Assembly (NCBI GenBank): GCA_016235665.1
Contig: JACRJI010000015.1
Coordinates: 48,501 to 112,500 of the forward strand
DNA: 64,000 bases
Direction: 5' to 3'
From: a candidate division TA06 bacterium
GTDB lineage: Bacteria; Edwardsbacteria; AC1; EtOH8
Of this stretch, positions 9,590 through 18,805 are shown piece by piece. The notes under the pieces are model-generated. The model saw nothing but the letters and a program-made list of their open reading frames with translations. It searched no databases and had not been told where the DNA came from. Each line of letters begins with the position of its first letter. Position 1 is the stretch's first letter. The position numbers and the translations under genes are program-made.

Positions 9590-10777
9590 CTATTTTAAAA
9601 TGCTCTTTAATGCCATAAATCGTTCTTTGTAAATTGGATCATGTGAATAATAATCAAAGGCATAATTTACAATAATTGCACAAACGCCCATAATTAAACC
9701 TATCATCATACCCATTATAGTAATGATTGACCGTTTCGGCCAGCTCTTTTTATACGGCGGAGTAGCCCTTTCCAAAAACTGAATCTTAGGCGTATCCTTG
9801 GCTTCCATTATCTTGGCCTGCTCCAACTGCTGGACCAAAAGCCCATATACCTCCTGGTGTATCTTCACATCCCGCATCCGGCGGCCCAGTTCCATCCCTA
9901 TGTCTGGGGCGCTGGCAAAAGGAACAAAAAGGTTCTTGTTCTTGCTTCCCTTCATCAATTCATTCAACTGCTGTTCGGCCTTGCTTATCTGGTTTTCCAA
10001 ACTCATGATCTGGGGGTTTTCGGCCGTGCCGTAGGATTTCATGGCCTCCATCTCAATCCTCTGTCCTACGATCTTGCCCTCCAAGGCCGCCGACATCTCT
10101 ATCACCGCCTTCATTTCATCATTCAACGAAACCGTGCGAAATCGCTTTTGAAAGACATTCAACGAGTCTTCCAGTTTTTTCAACAATGCTTCTTCCTGGT
10201 CCAGCCTTTTCTCTATGAACTCCCTGGCCTTGCGGCCCTGGTTCATGGTCAGACCGGTGTATACCCGGTCCAATGCTGTGCCGTAGCAGTTGGCTATCTC
10301 GGCCGCCTTATTCTTGTCTTTATCTTCCACCGTAATAGTGATGAATCTCTCTTCCCCCACTTTTACGGCGGTGGCCTTGGAAAGTTTTAAACTTACATTG
10401 TACATGGCCTTTTGGGGATCCTTGGCGAAGACCTTATCCTTCTTGTAATGCTCCACCAGACCGCACTCGTCAATGACAATTCCAGCTATGGTACCGCTTT
10501 TAAGCATGTAAGCGAAAACATCAGAAGGAGTGACCATACCCGGCATGAATCCCACCCCGCCGATCTCCGGGTCGCTGGTAAAACTCCCTTTTAGGGCCAG
10601 GCTCATCAAATTCACGCCCTGATTAACCGGCGGCATCAATGTGGCTGTAGCCTTGTATTTTACCGGGATCACCAGGCTTAGCCCGGCCGCAAATACTGTA
10701 AAAGCCAGGGTAATGTAAATGATCTTCCTGCGTTCTTTGACCAACAGGTAAAGCAGATCATAAAAGCTGTTTATCAT
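9590..10777 (-). CDS. Wzz-type polysaccharide chain-length determinant
   Basis: A 395-residue inner-membrane co-polymerase. It has an N-terminal membrane helix (about residues 18-40, IIYITLAFTVFAAGLSLVIP), a long periplasmic helical domain rich in charged heptads (roughly 180-300, coiled-coil-like), and a C-terminal helix after the proline-rich PPYKKSWPKRSI motif that is characteristic of Wzz proteins. There is no C-terminal tyrosine-kinase domain, so it is not a BY-kinase fusion. It sets the modal length of Wzy-polymerised chains. It follows the SLBB export gene after 63 bp that contain a short CTCTGTGG-type repeat arm. Base composition here returns to that of the housekeeping genes, marking the right edge of the AT-rich segment. 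Confidence 0.9.
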   Translation of the reverse strand: MINSFYDLLYLLVKERRKIIYITLAFTVFAAGLSLVIPVKYKATATLMPPVNQGVNLMSLALKGSFTSDPEIGGVGFMPGMVTPSDVFAYMLKSGTIAGIVIDECGLVEHYKKDKVFAKDPQKAMYNVSLKLSKATAVKVGEERFITITVEDKDKNKAAEIANCYGTALDRVYTGLTMNQGRKAREFIEKRLDQEEALLKKLEDSLNVFQKRFRTVSLNDEMKAVIEMSAALEGKIVGQRIEMEAMKSYGTAENPQIMSLENQISKAEQQLNELMKGSKNKNLFVPFASAPDIGMELGRRMRDVKIHQEVYGLLVQQLEQAKIMEAKDTPKIQFLERATPPYKKSWPKRSIITIMGMMIGLIMGVCAIIVNYAFDYYSHDPIYKERFMALKSILK

Positions 10778-10810
10778 GATATCGATATCTCCAAAAGTTT
10801 GAATTTTCCT

Positions 10811-10832
10811 CCGTGTCTCTGAGTCTCTGTGG
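10811..10832. repeat. Half-site of the CACAGAG-type intergenic repeat
   Basis: The spacer between the Wzz-like and SLBB genes holds CCGTGTCTCTGAGTCTCTGTGG, which matches the right arm of the imperfect palindromes at 36550-36630 and 39524-39648. No left arm is present, so this copy cannot fold on itself. Confidence 0.6.
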
Positions 10833-10840
10833 CTTGTGTT

Positions 10841-11755
10841 CTACTTGGTCACCGACCAGACTATGAAGAACATGGTCAGCAGCTGCCCGGTCACCGAGAT
10901 ATAATCCCGCCAGCCCTTGATCTGCATCTCACCCACTATCACCACGTCGCCCGGCTCCACCGGTGTGGATTCCTTGGCGCTCAGTGACCTTCCGCCCCAG
11001 CGGTTGATCTTTATGTTGCTGGTACTGGCCCTGTCCCCGTAGCCTCCGGCCATCCCCAGGTAATAGCTGATGACCGTTCCCGGTTCAAAGACAAAGGTTC
11101 CGCCCTTCTGCACCTGGCCGACCACCGTTACCGTGGTCGGAGCGGTGGGCACTGTCACCACGTCTCCTTCCTTCAGCAGGACATTAACGGCCTGATCGTT
11201 GTCTATCACCAACTTGGTATAACTGATGCTGGCCACTTCCCCGGGCCGGGCGATGTTCTCGATCTTGATGTCCTCCTTGGTGGCCACCGGTGTAAATCCG
11301 CCGGCCATGGTTATCACATCCAAAAGCCTTTCGCCCGGCTTTACCTCGTAGCTGCCGGGTTTCCAGACCTGGCCGGCCACACGCACCGCGTTCTGGACCA
11401 CCGGAACGAAGATGATGTCCCCGTCCTCCACCTTGGGATTCTCCGACTGCTGGTTGAAGGCCAGATAGCTGTAAAGGTCCAGAGTGTCTATGGCCTGGCC
11501 GTGGCGGGTCAGTACTATGGTCCTTAGCGAGCCCTGCTCGCTGGCCCCCCCGGCCATGGCAAAGGCGGTGGAAACCCTCTCATAAGGTGGCACTGCATAA
11601 ATTCCGGGATTCTTTACCTGCCCCAGCACCTGTACCTTGATGACCGGTTTCTCCTTGGCCTCCACCGGCATAACCTGCTGGCCAATGGCCTGGGGAACGC
11701 CGCTTAAAAGCAAAGCCAAAACAAATGCTGCCGCCTTCTGCAATGATCTTCCCAT
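10841..11755 (-). CDS. SLBB-domain polysaccharide export protein
   Basis: A 304-residue exported protein. Residues 1-25 form a Sec signal peptide (AAAFVLALLLSGVPQAIG). The mature part is three SLBB (soluble ligand-binding beta-grasp) units, recognised by the repeated VxGQVxxPGxY/GGTF openings near residues 42, 122 and 212 and the VxxGDxIxVP endings. A hydrophobic C-terminal helix (LLTMFFIVW) follows. It resembles the ring-forming part of Wza-type outer-membrane exporters but lacks the N-terminal Poly_export domain, so it may be an accessory export or periplasmic ring protein. The start has a strong GGAGG Shine-Dalgarno 6-7 bp upstream. It is the first gene of the polysaccharide transcript and lies behind a long structured leader. 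Confidence 0.85.
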   Translation of the reverse strand: MGRSLQKAAAFVLALLLSGVPQAIGQQVMPVEAKEKPVIKVQVLGQVKNPGIYAVPPYERVSTAFAMAGGASEQGSLRTIVLTRHGQAIDTLDLYSYLAFNQQSENPKVEDGDIIFVPVVQNAVRVAGQVWKPGSYEVKPGERLLDVITMAGGFTPVATKEDIKIENIARPGEVASISYTKLVIDNDQAVNVLLKEGDVVTVPTAPTTVTVVGQVQKGGTFVFEPGTVISYYLGMAGGYGDRASTSNIKINRWGGRSLSAKESTPVEPGDVVIVGEMQIKGWRDYISVTGQLLTMFFIVWSVTK

Positions 11756-11774
11756 TGATTTCCTCCAAATAAAA

Positions 11775-11806
11775 ATCCGGATGCCCGATATTTTAGGCGT
11801 CCGGAT
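11775..11806 (-). terminator. Third leader hairpin (terminator-like), immediately before the SLBB gene RBS
   Basis: On the minus strand an 11-bp stem with one mismatch (arms 11796-11806 and 11775-11785, ATCCGGACGCC against GGCATCCGGAT) closes a 10-nt AT-rich loop and runs straight into TTTTATTT, then GGAGG. It looks like an intrinsic terminator placed just ahead of the translation start. Confidence 0.65.
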
Positions 11807-11848
11807 ATTTAATACCTTACTATTGCCGTTGAAATGTGACTAAGGTAT

Positions 11849-11867
11849 AAAAACAGGGCGCCTGTTT
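11849..11867 (-). terminator. Second leader hairpin (weak, terminator-like)
   Basis: A perfect 7-bp stem AAACAGG/CCTGTTT with a 3-nt loop, followed on the minus strand by a run of five T (part of it inside the arm). Weaker than the hairpins on either side. Confidence 0.45.
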
Positions 11868-11885
11868 AGTTATAAAGCCAAGGCT

Positions 11886-11912
11886 AAAAAACAAAACAAC
11901 CAATGGCTGTTT
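11886..11912 (-). terminator. First leader hairpin (terminator-like)
   Basis: On the minus strand, arms AAACAGCC and GGTTGTTT (one G-U pair) enclose a 3-nt loop and are followed by TGTTTTTT. The site lies about 90-110 nt after the predicted transcription start of the polysaccharide operon. Confidence 0.55.
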
Positions 11913-12005
11913 GGCCGTAAATTCTCTGTTTTTTAGAAACCTCAAACTTTAATGGCGCCCTAATTTAGCTCCTTGCTGGGTTATTATCGTTTTTTCAGAT
12001 AGCTA

Positions 12006-12034
12006 ATTTTACCTCAAATACTTTGATTTGTCAA
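12006..12034 (-). promoter_or_regulatory. Promoter of the polysaccharide operon
   Basis: Minus-strand TTGACA (12034-12029), 17-bp spacer, TAAAAT (12011-12006). Transcription should start near 11999, leaving a leader of about 240 nt before the SLBB gene. Confidence 0.75.
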
Positions 12035-12083
12035 GACATTAAACCGATGAATTACAAAGGGTAAGCCTTAAAACGACCCGGGT

Positions 12084-13394
12084 TTATTGTTTCCGCCCGA
12101 TCTTGACGATTTTGGGGCTTTTTATTCCCTTGGTGGCATTCCTGGTATCCACCACCAATTTGGAATTCTTTACTATCATCTTCAGGTCATATTCGGAATG
12201 GTTGGTGGTGATCAGGACGCAATCCACCGACCTTAACAGCTTCTGGGTCAATGGAACCGAGGTCAAGGACATCCCATGTTCCGAGAATTTCGGCACCCAG
12301 GGATCGTTGTAGATCAGCGACTTTACCTTGGGCCGCAAAAGCTCTATCACCTTGATGGCCGGGCTGCTGCGGGTGTCGTCGATGTCCTTTTTAAAGGCCA
12401 CTCCCAGCACCAGCACCTTGGACCGGGAGGCCGCCAGCCCGATGTCGGAAAGGGCGCTGATCACCTTGTCCACCACGTGATAGGGCATGTTCTCGTTGGT
12501 CTCGGCCGCCAGCTCTATGAAGTCGGTATGAAAGTCATATTCCTTGGCCTTCCAGGCCAGATAATAGGGATCGATGGGGATGCAGTGGCCGCCCAGACCG
12601 GGGCCGGGATAGAACGGCATGTAGCCGTAGGGCTTGGTGGCTGCGGCGTCCACCACCTCCCAGATGTCCACCCCCTCCATCCGCTCGCACAGGCAGGCCA
12701 GCTCGTTCACCAGGGCTATGTTGACGCTGCGGAAGATGTTCTCCAGCAGCTTGGTCATCTCGGCGGCCGAGGGCGAGGAGACCATCACCACCTGGCTGAT
12801 GATCTGCCGGTAAAGCAGGCCGGCCAGCTCCCCGCATTTTGGGGTCAGGCCCCCCACCACGGTGGGGGTGTTGGCGATGCCGAATTTCTTGTTGCCGGGA
12901 TCGATCCGCTCCGGGGAGAAGGCCAGGTAAAAATCCTTCCCGGCCTTCAAGCCGGTCTTCTCCAGGATCGGCTTGACCACTTTGGTGGTGGTCTCGGGAT
13001 AAGTAGTGCTGATCAGCACCACCAGCATTTCTTTGTGAAGATACCGGGCTATATCCTTAGTAGAGGAAATTATGTAGCTGATGTCGGGGTCCTTGGTGGC
13101 GGTAAACGGGGTGGGGACGCAGATCAACACCGCATCACAGCTTTTAAGCGCCTGGTAATCCCCGGTGGCCTTGAGCTTTTTCGTGCTGACCAGCTTTTTC
13201 AGCAACTGGTCGTCCACGTCGGCGATGTAATTCCTGCCGGAGTTGATGGAGGACACTTTCTTCTGGTCAACGTCAATGCCGATCACGTTAAAGCCCACCC
13301 GGCCAAACTCCACTGCCAGCGGCAGGCCCACGTATCCCAGGCCGATCACGCCCACCGTGGCCTTATGCGCTTCTATCTTGGTCTTCAGGTCCAT
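12084..13394 (-). CDS. Nucleotide-sugar 6-dehydrogenase (UDP-GlcNAc/UDP-ManNAc type)
   Basis: A 436-residue UDP-glucose/GDP-mannose dehydrogenase-family enzyme that oxidises the sugar C6 alcohol to a carboxylate with two NAD+. The N-terminal Rossmann motif is GVIGLGYVGLP (residues 15-25). The catalytic cysteine is C271 in PGLGGHCIPIDP; this GGHCIPIDP form is typical of the UDP-N-acetyl-hexosamine 6-dehydrogenases (WbpA/WecC group) rather than of UDP-glucose dehydrogenase. The C-terminal NAD domain has VLGVAFKKDIDDTRSSPA. It should supply a uronic-acid donor for the surface polysaccharide. The gene ends about 50 bp before the promoter of the export operon and is separately transcribed. The exact substrate is inferred. 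Confidence 0.88.
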   Translation of the reverse strand: MDLKTKIEAHKATVGVIGLGYVGLPLAVEFGRVGFNVIGIDVDQKKVSSINSGRNYIADVDDQLLKKLVSTKKLKATGDYQALKSCDAVLICVPTPFTATKDPDISYIISSTKDIARYLHKEMLVVLISTTYPETTTKVVKPILEKTGLKAGKDFYLAFSPERIDPGNKKFGIANTPTVVGGLTPKCGELAGLLYRQIISQVVMVSSPSAAEMTKLLENIFRSVNIALVNELACLCERMEGVDIWEVVDAAATKPYGYMPFYPGPGLGGHCIPIDPYYLAWKAKEYDFHTDFIELAAETNENMPYHVVDKVISALSDIGLAASRSKVLVLGVAFKKDIDDTRSSPAIKVIELLRPKVKSLIYNDPWVPKFSEHGMSLTSVPLTQKLLRSVDCVLITTNHSEYDLKMIVKNSKLVVDTRNATKGIKSPKIVKIGRKQ

Positions 13395-13474
13395 TACCTT
13401 AAAGCCTTTCGTAAAGATTTCCCTTTTTCAATGATACCCGAACCGGTTCGATAACCCTTGATTCGGCGGCCATA

Positions 13475-14500
13475 TCACTTGGCATCAGCCAGCCGCTGGC
13501 CATACCATTTACGGTAATATTCTTTGTACTCGCCGCTCTTCAGCTTACGCCACCACCATTCATTGTCCCGGTACCAATCGACGGTCAGCTTGAGCGCCTG
13601 TTCAAAGTTGTGGCCCGGCTTCCAGCCCAGGGCCTTCAGTTTGGATGAATCTATGCAATAGCGCCGGTCGTGCCCCGGACGGTCGGCTACGTATTTTATC
13701 AGGCTGGCCGGCTTGCCCAGTAATTCCAGCATCCGGGTCGCCATCACTATGTTGGGGGTTTCGCTGTCCGGCCCGCAGTTGTAGGCTTGGCCCACCTGGC
13801 CTTTCAGCAGCACCGTCTCGATCCCCTCCACATGGTCCATCACATACTGGTACTGGCGCACCTGTTTGCCGTCGCCGTACATCGGCAGGGGCTGATCGTC
13901 TATGGCGTTGGTGCAGAAAAGCGGCACCGCGTTCTCCGGATACTGGCGCGGCCCGATGTTGTTGGCCCCGCGGGTGATGGTTACCGGGGTGCCGTAGGTG
14001 GTGAAATAGGCAAACACCAGCAGTTCGGCGCCGGCCTTGCTGGCGGCATACGGGCTGCGCGCTTCAAAAGGATCTGTTTCCTTGGAGGCTCCGGTCATCA
14101 CCTGGCCGTAGACCTCGTCGGTTGAAACGTGGTGGAACCGCTCCAGCTTGTATTTGTTGACCGCCTCCAGGAGCACATAAGTGCCGTAGACATCGGTCTT
14201 GATGAAGGCATCGGGGTCCATGATGGACCTGTCGACGTGGGTCTCGGCCGCGAAATTTGCAATTACGTCGATCTTGTGCTTTTCAACCGTCTCGCCCACC
14301 GCCTGAGCATCGCAGATGTCAGCTTTGACAAAGGCATAGCGGGGATTTTTTCCGGCTTCCTTGAGGTTGTCCATATTGCCGCGATAGTTCAGTTTGTCGT
14401 ATACCACGATGCGGCATTCCGGATACTTGGCCAGCATATGATCCACAAAATGGCTGCCAATGAAACCGGCCCCGCCGGTGACCATAATTGTTTTATTCAT
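13475..14500 (-). CDS. rfbB: dTDP-glucose 4,6-dehydratase
   Basis: A 341-residue extended short-chain dehydrogenase that converts dTDP-glucose to dTDP-4-keto-6-deoxyglucose. Seen are the NAD-binding GGAGFIGSHF, the catalytic YAASK (YxxxK), the HVSTDEVYG motif containing the Thr-Asp-Glu catalytic residues, and NNIGPRQYPE typical of RfbB. The ATG at 14500 (MNKTIMVTGG) is chosen; an ATG 90 bp upstream adds a low-complexity extension that is not part of the family. Next to it is an RmlC-like gene, but no rfbA or rfbD is in the window, so the final dTDP-sugar could be rhamnose or another 6-deoxyhexose. Confidence 0.92.
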   Translation of the reverse strand: MNKTIMVTGGAGFIGSHFVDHMLAKYPECRIVVYDKLNYRGNMDNLKEAGKNPRYAFVKADICDAQAVGETVEKHKIDVIANFAAETHVDRSIMDPDAFIKTDVYGTYVLLEAVNKYKLERFHHVSTDEVYGQVMTGASKETDPFEARSPYAASKAGAELLVFAYFTTYGTPVTITRGANNIGPRQYPENAVPLFCTNAIDDQPLPMYGDGKQVRQYQYVMDHVEGIETVLLKGQVGQAYNCGPDSETPNIVMATRMLELLGKPASLIKYVADRPGHDRRYCIDSSKLKALGWKPGHNFEQALKLTVDWYRDNEWWWRKLKSGEYKEYYRKWYGQRLADAK

Positions 14501-14568
14501 ACTTGATAAAGTTGTCTGTTCGCAGATTAGTGTTTTCCGTTCCCAACATCCGTTCCCTGTTCCATGGG

Positions 14569-15024
14569 TCAGCCGTCCTTGCGCTCCCACTGGTAGGAAA
14601 TGTCGCTGCTGTGGGGATCCACCCGGTATTCATCGGGCTGGTTGTAGTTGTATGGCTCGGTGGGACAATTGATGACGAAGGCTTCCGATTCCGAGATGCA
14701 CTTCCAGCCGTGATAGACCCCTTTGGGAACCTGCACCAGCAGGGGGTTGTGCTCACCCAAAAAATATTCGTTGACCTCGCCTTTGGTGGCCGAGTTCTCC
14801 CGTTCGTCATACAGCACCAGCTTCAGCATCCCTTTTACACAGACGATGTTGTCGGCCTGGAGTTTGTGATAATGCCAGCCCTTGACCACTCCGGGGTAGG
14901 TGGTGCTTAAGTAGACCTGGCCGAATTTGGTGAATAGATCATCATCGCAGCGGAGCATTTCCATCAGCCGTCCCCGCTCGTCGGGGATGACCTTGAGCTT
15001 CTTGACTTTTACCCCCTCTATCAT
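14569..15024 (-). CDS. Short dTDP-4-dehydrorhamnose 3,5-epimerase family protein
   Basis: A 151-residue cupin of the RmlC family. The conserved KGWHYHK motif (catalytic histidine region, about residues 48-54) and QVPKGVYHGW are visible. It is shorter than classic RmlC (about 180 residues) and belongs to the compact branch often found beside rfbB in O-antigen loci, acting on dTDP-4-keto-6-deoxyglucose or a similar keto-sugar. It lies 22 bp after the reductase gene and 68 bp before rfbB, probably in one transcript with gmd. Whether it is a 3-, 5- or 3,5-epimerase cannot be decided from sequence. Confidence 0.8.
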   Translation of the reverse strand: MIEGVKVKKLKVIPDERGRLMEMLRCDDDLFTKFGQVYLSTTYPGVVKGWHYHKLQADNIVCVKGMLKLVLYDERENSATKGEVNEYFLGEHNPLLVQVPKGVYHGWKCISESEAFVINCPTEPYNYNQPDEYRVDPHSSDISYQWERKDG

Positions 15025-15046
15025 CTATCACCTCAAATTTTTGAGT

Positions 15047-17168
<2,122 letters not shown>

Positions 17169-17256
17169 TGGCGGAGAGACTGGGATTTGAACCCAGGATA
17201 CCTTGCGGTATACACGCTTTCCAGACGTGCTCCTTCGACCACTCGGACATCTCTCC
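17169..17256 (-). tRNA. tRNA-Ser(GGA)
   Basis: The minus strand folds as a class II tRNA: acceptor GGAGAGA/TCTCTCC, D-arm TCCGAGTGGTCGAAGGA, anticodon loop CTGGAAA (anticodon GGA), a long variable arm ATACCGCAAGGTAT, T-arm GGGTTCAAATCCC, discriminator G and an encoded CCA at 17171-17169. It reads UCC/UCU codons. Confidence 0.95.
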
Positions 17257-17333
17257 GTTTATTAAATTATGGAAAATGGATAACAGCTGGCAGGGGTAGA
17301 AATATCAGCCATGACTGGTTCCGGGATACCGTG

Positions 17334-18695
17334 CTAAAAATCTGTTTTGCCGGTGAAGTTGAACTTGTCTATCTTCAGGGCCGGCACCAATGTTCCCGCG
17401 GCAAAGCGGTGCCCGTAGCCTCCGCCTTCGGTGACCAAAGTGGTCTGGCGGGAAACGGCCGAAACATTGGAAAGGGCCCTCAGTACGCTTTCGGTAAAAC
17501 GCAGGTTCTTTACCGGCTTGGTGATCTTTCCGTTCTCTATCAGAAAGGTGCCGTCCCTGGTCATTCCGGTTATGGAGACCTGCATAGGATCTATCAGGTT
17601 GCAGTAGTGAAAACGGGTAATGTATACCCCCCGTCCGGTGGAGGAGATCATCTTTTCCAGAGAGGAATCCCCGCCCTTCATTTCCAGGTTGCCTGCCATC
17701 GGATAGTATGCCGGGGCCGGCAGGGCATGCCCGGTGTTCTTCTGCCCGGCCTTGTTGGCGGTGAAGGAGTCATAGACCACATTGCGGGCCACGCCTTTTT
17801 CGATCAGGGTCACCTTTTGCTTGGGCACGCCTTCAAAGTCGAAGGGAAAGGCAAAACCGCGGCCATTGCGGGGATCATCGACTATGGTGACCTTGGGGCT
17901 GACGATCTTTTTTCCCATGTTCAGTCCCATGAAACTGCGCCCCTCCTGGACCGCCATGGCCGAGAAACCGGTGTAATTGAGGAATTCCAGCAGGGTGATC
18001 ACGGCCATGCCCTCCATCACCACCGGATAGGCCCCTGGCTTTAGCTTCGTCGGATGCTGGCTCTCCACCGCCTTTTTGACCGCGCTTTCGGCAATCTGTT
18101 TGATGTTGATCTTCGCCACATCCCGGGAGGCTCCCTGGCCGTAGCCGGAACCGGTTTCGGTCATCACCACGGTATTGATGTTGGCGTCGCTGGAACAGTT
18201 GTACTGCATTATCCCCAGCGAGTTGGCGACACCCAGTTCCGCCACCCCGGTGGAAAAAGCCCCGTAGGCCTTGGCCCCGAATTTGTTGGCCCGGTCGCAG
18301 ATCACCTTTACCGCCAATGCCCTTTCCCGGGCCGTGTATTTTTCGGTGCGGGGAACCAGCAGGTTCCAGTTTCCGGACTGGACCCCGGCTGGTTCCGGCA
18401 GGGAGATAAAATCGGAATTCTCCTTCTGGATGGAGGCTATCTGGCAGGCCTGGCTGACGGTCTGTTTGATGGCCTCGGGGATCAGAATGTTGGTGGAGGC
18501 CACCCCAATCTTCTTGCCTGTCACCGCCCGGATGGAAAGCAGGACATTGCTCTCGGAAACGTTCTGGTGGATATATGAATTGGCGAAACGGGTCAGGCGG
18601 GAGTCCTCCGCCATGATCACCGCCTCCAGCTGATCGGCCCGGGAAGCGGACAAGGCCAGCTTTAAGTATCCCTTGATCTTACCTTCGCCGTACAT
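17334..18695 (-). CDS. TldD/PmbA family protein, TldE-like subunit
   Basis: A 453-residue protein of the TldD/PmbA (TldE) family, which forms heterodimeric metalloproteases used in peptide maturation and protein turnover. The C-terminal FLIENGKITKPVKNLRFTES block and ALSNVSAV are strong family marks. I do not see the HExxxH zinc motif of TldD, so this is the non-catalytic TldE/PmbA-type partner; a TldD gene would have to be outside the window. It has its own promoter (18723-18751) and a GGAG-type ribosome site. tRNA-Ser lies 77 bp downstream on the same strand and may be read from the same promoter. Confidence 0.85.
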   Translation of the reverse strand: MYGEGKIKGYLKLALSASRADQLEAVIMAEDSRLTRFANSYIHQNVSESNVLLSIRAVTGKKIGVASTNILIPEAIKQTVSQACQIASIQKENSDFISLPEPAGVQSGNWNLLVPRTEKYTARERALAVKVICDRANKFGAKAYGAFSTGVAELGVANSLGIMQYNCSSDANINTVVMTETGSGYGQGASRDVAKINIKQIAESAVKKAVESQHPTKLKPGAYPVVMEGMAVITLLEFLNYTGFSAMAVQEGRSFMGLNMGKKIVSPKVTIVDDPRNGRGFAFPFDFEGVPKQKVTLIEKGVARNVVYDSFTANKAGQKNTGHALPAPAYYPMAGNLEMKGGDSSLEKMISSTGRGVYITRFHYCNLIDPMQVSITGMTRDGTFLIENGKITKPVKNLRFTESVLRALSNVSAVSRQTTLVTEGGGYGHRFAAGTLVPALKIDKFNFTGKTDF

Positions 18696-18722
18696 TTTGG
18701 TTTCTCCGCAAAATAGATTTTA

Positions 18723-18751
18723 ATTATAGCAGTATTTAAATGGCGCGTCAA
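18723..18751 (-). promoter_or_regulatory. Promoter of the TldE-like gene
   Basis: Minus-strand TTGACG, 17-bp spacer, TATAAT (18728-18723); start expected near 18716, 20 nt before the ATG. Confidence 0.75.
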
Positions 18752-18805
18752 GATGTTTTGCAATTAAAAGCCCCAAATAATTGGACGGCCGCCAAGTTTG
18801 CAACA

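Larger units (their letters stand above)
11756..12005 (-). promoter_or_regulatory. Structured leader of the polysaccharide export operon
   Basis: This gene-free stretch is the predicted 5' untranslated leader of the SLBB-Wzz-Wzy-Wzx transcript. It starts just after a near-consensus promoter (12006-12034) and ends at the SLBB Shine-Dalgarno. It contains three hairpins each followed by a T-rich run and no convincing leader peptide. The arrangement suggests that elongation through the leader is conditional, as in attenuation or processive antitermination of other polysaccharide operons. No ops-like GGCGGTAG element and no recognisable riboswitch core was seen. Confidence 0.55.

Noticed and set aside
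11756..12005. A cyclic-di-GMP or other known riboswitch in the polysaccharide leader
   Set aside because: The conserved cores of the riboswitch classes I could recall are not present; only hairpins with T runs are visible.
11756..12083. A JUMPstart/ops element for RfaH
   Set aside because: No GGCGGTAG-like sequence on the minus strand in this region.
12276..13454. A 392-codon plus-strand open frame over the nucleotide-sugar dehydrogenase gene
   Set aside because: Gly/His-rich with no motif, antisense to an enzyme with all its catalytic residues.
14501..14590. An N-terminal extension of rfbB from the ATG at 14590
   Set aside because: The extra 30 residues are not RfbB-like and the ATG at 14500 begins exactly at the NAD-binding strand.
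17169..17256. tRNA-Ser as an integration site for a polysaccharide island
   Set aside because: No integrase and no repeated tRNA 3' end was seen on the polysaccharide side.
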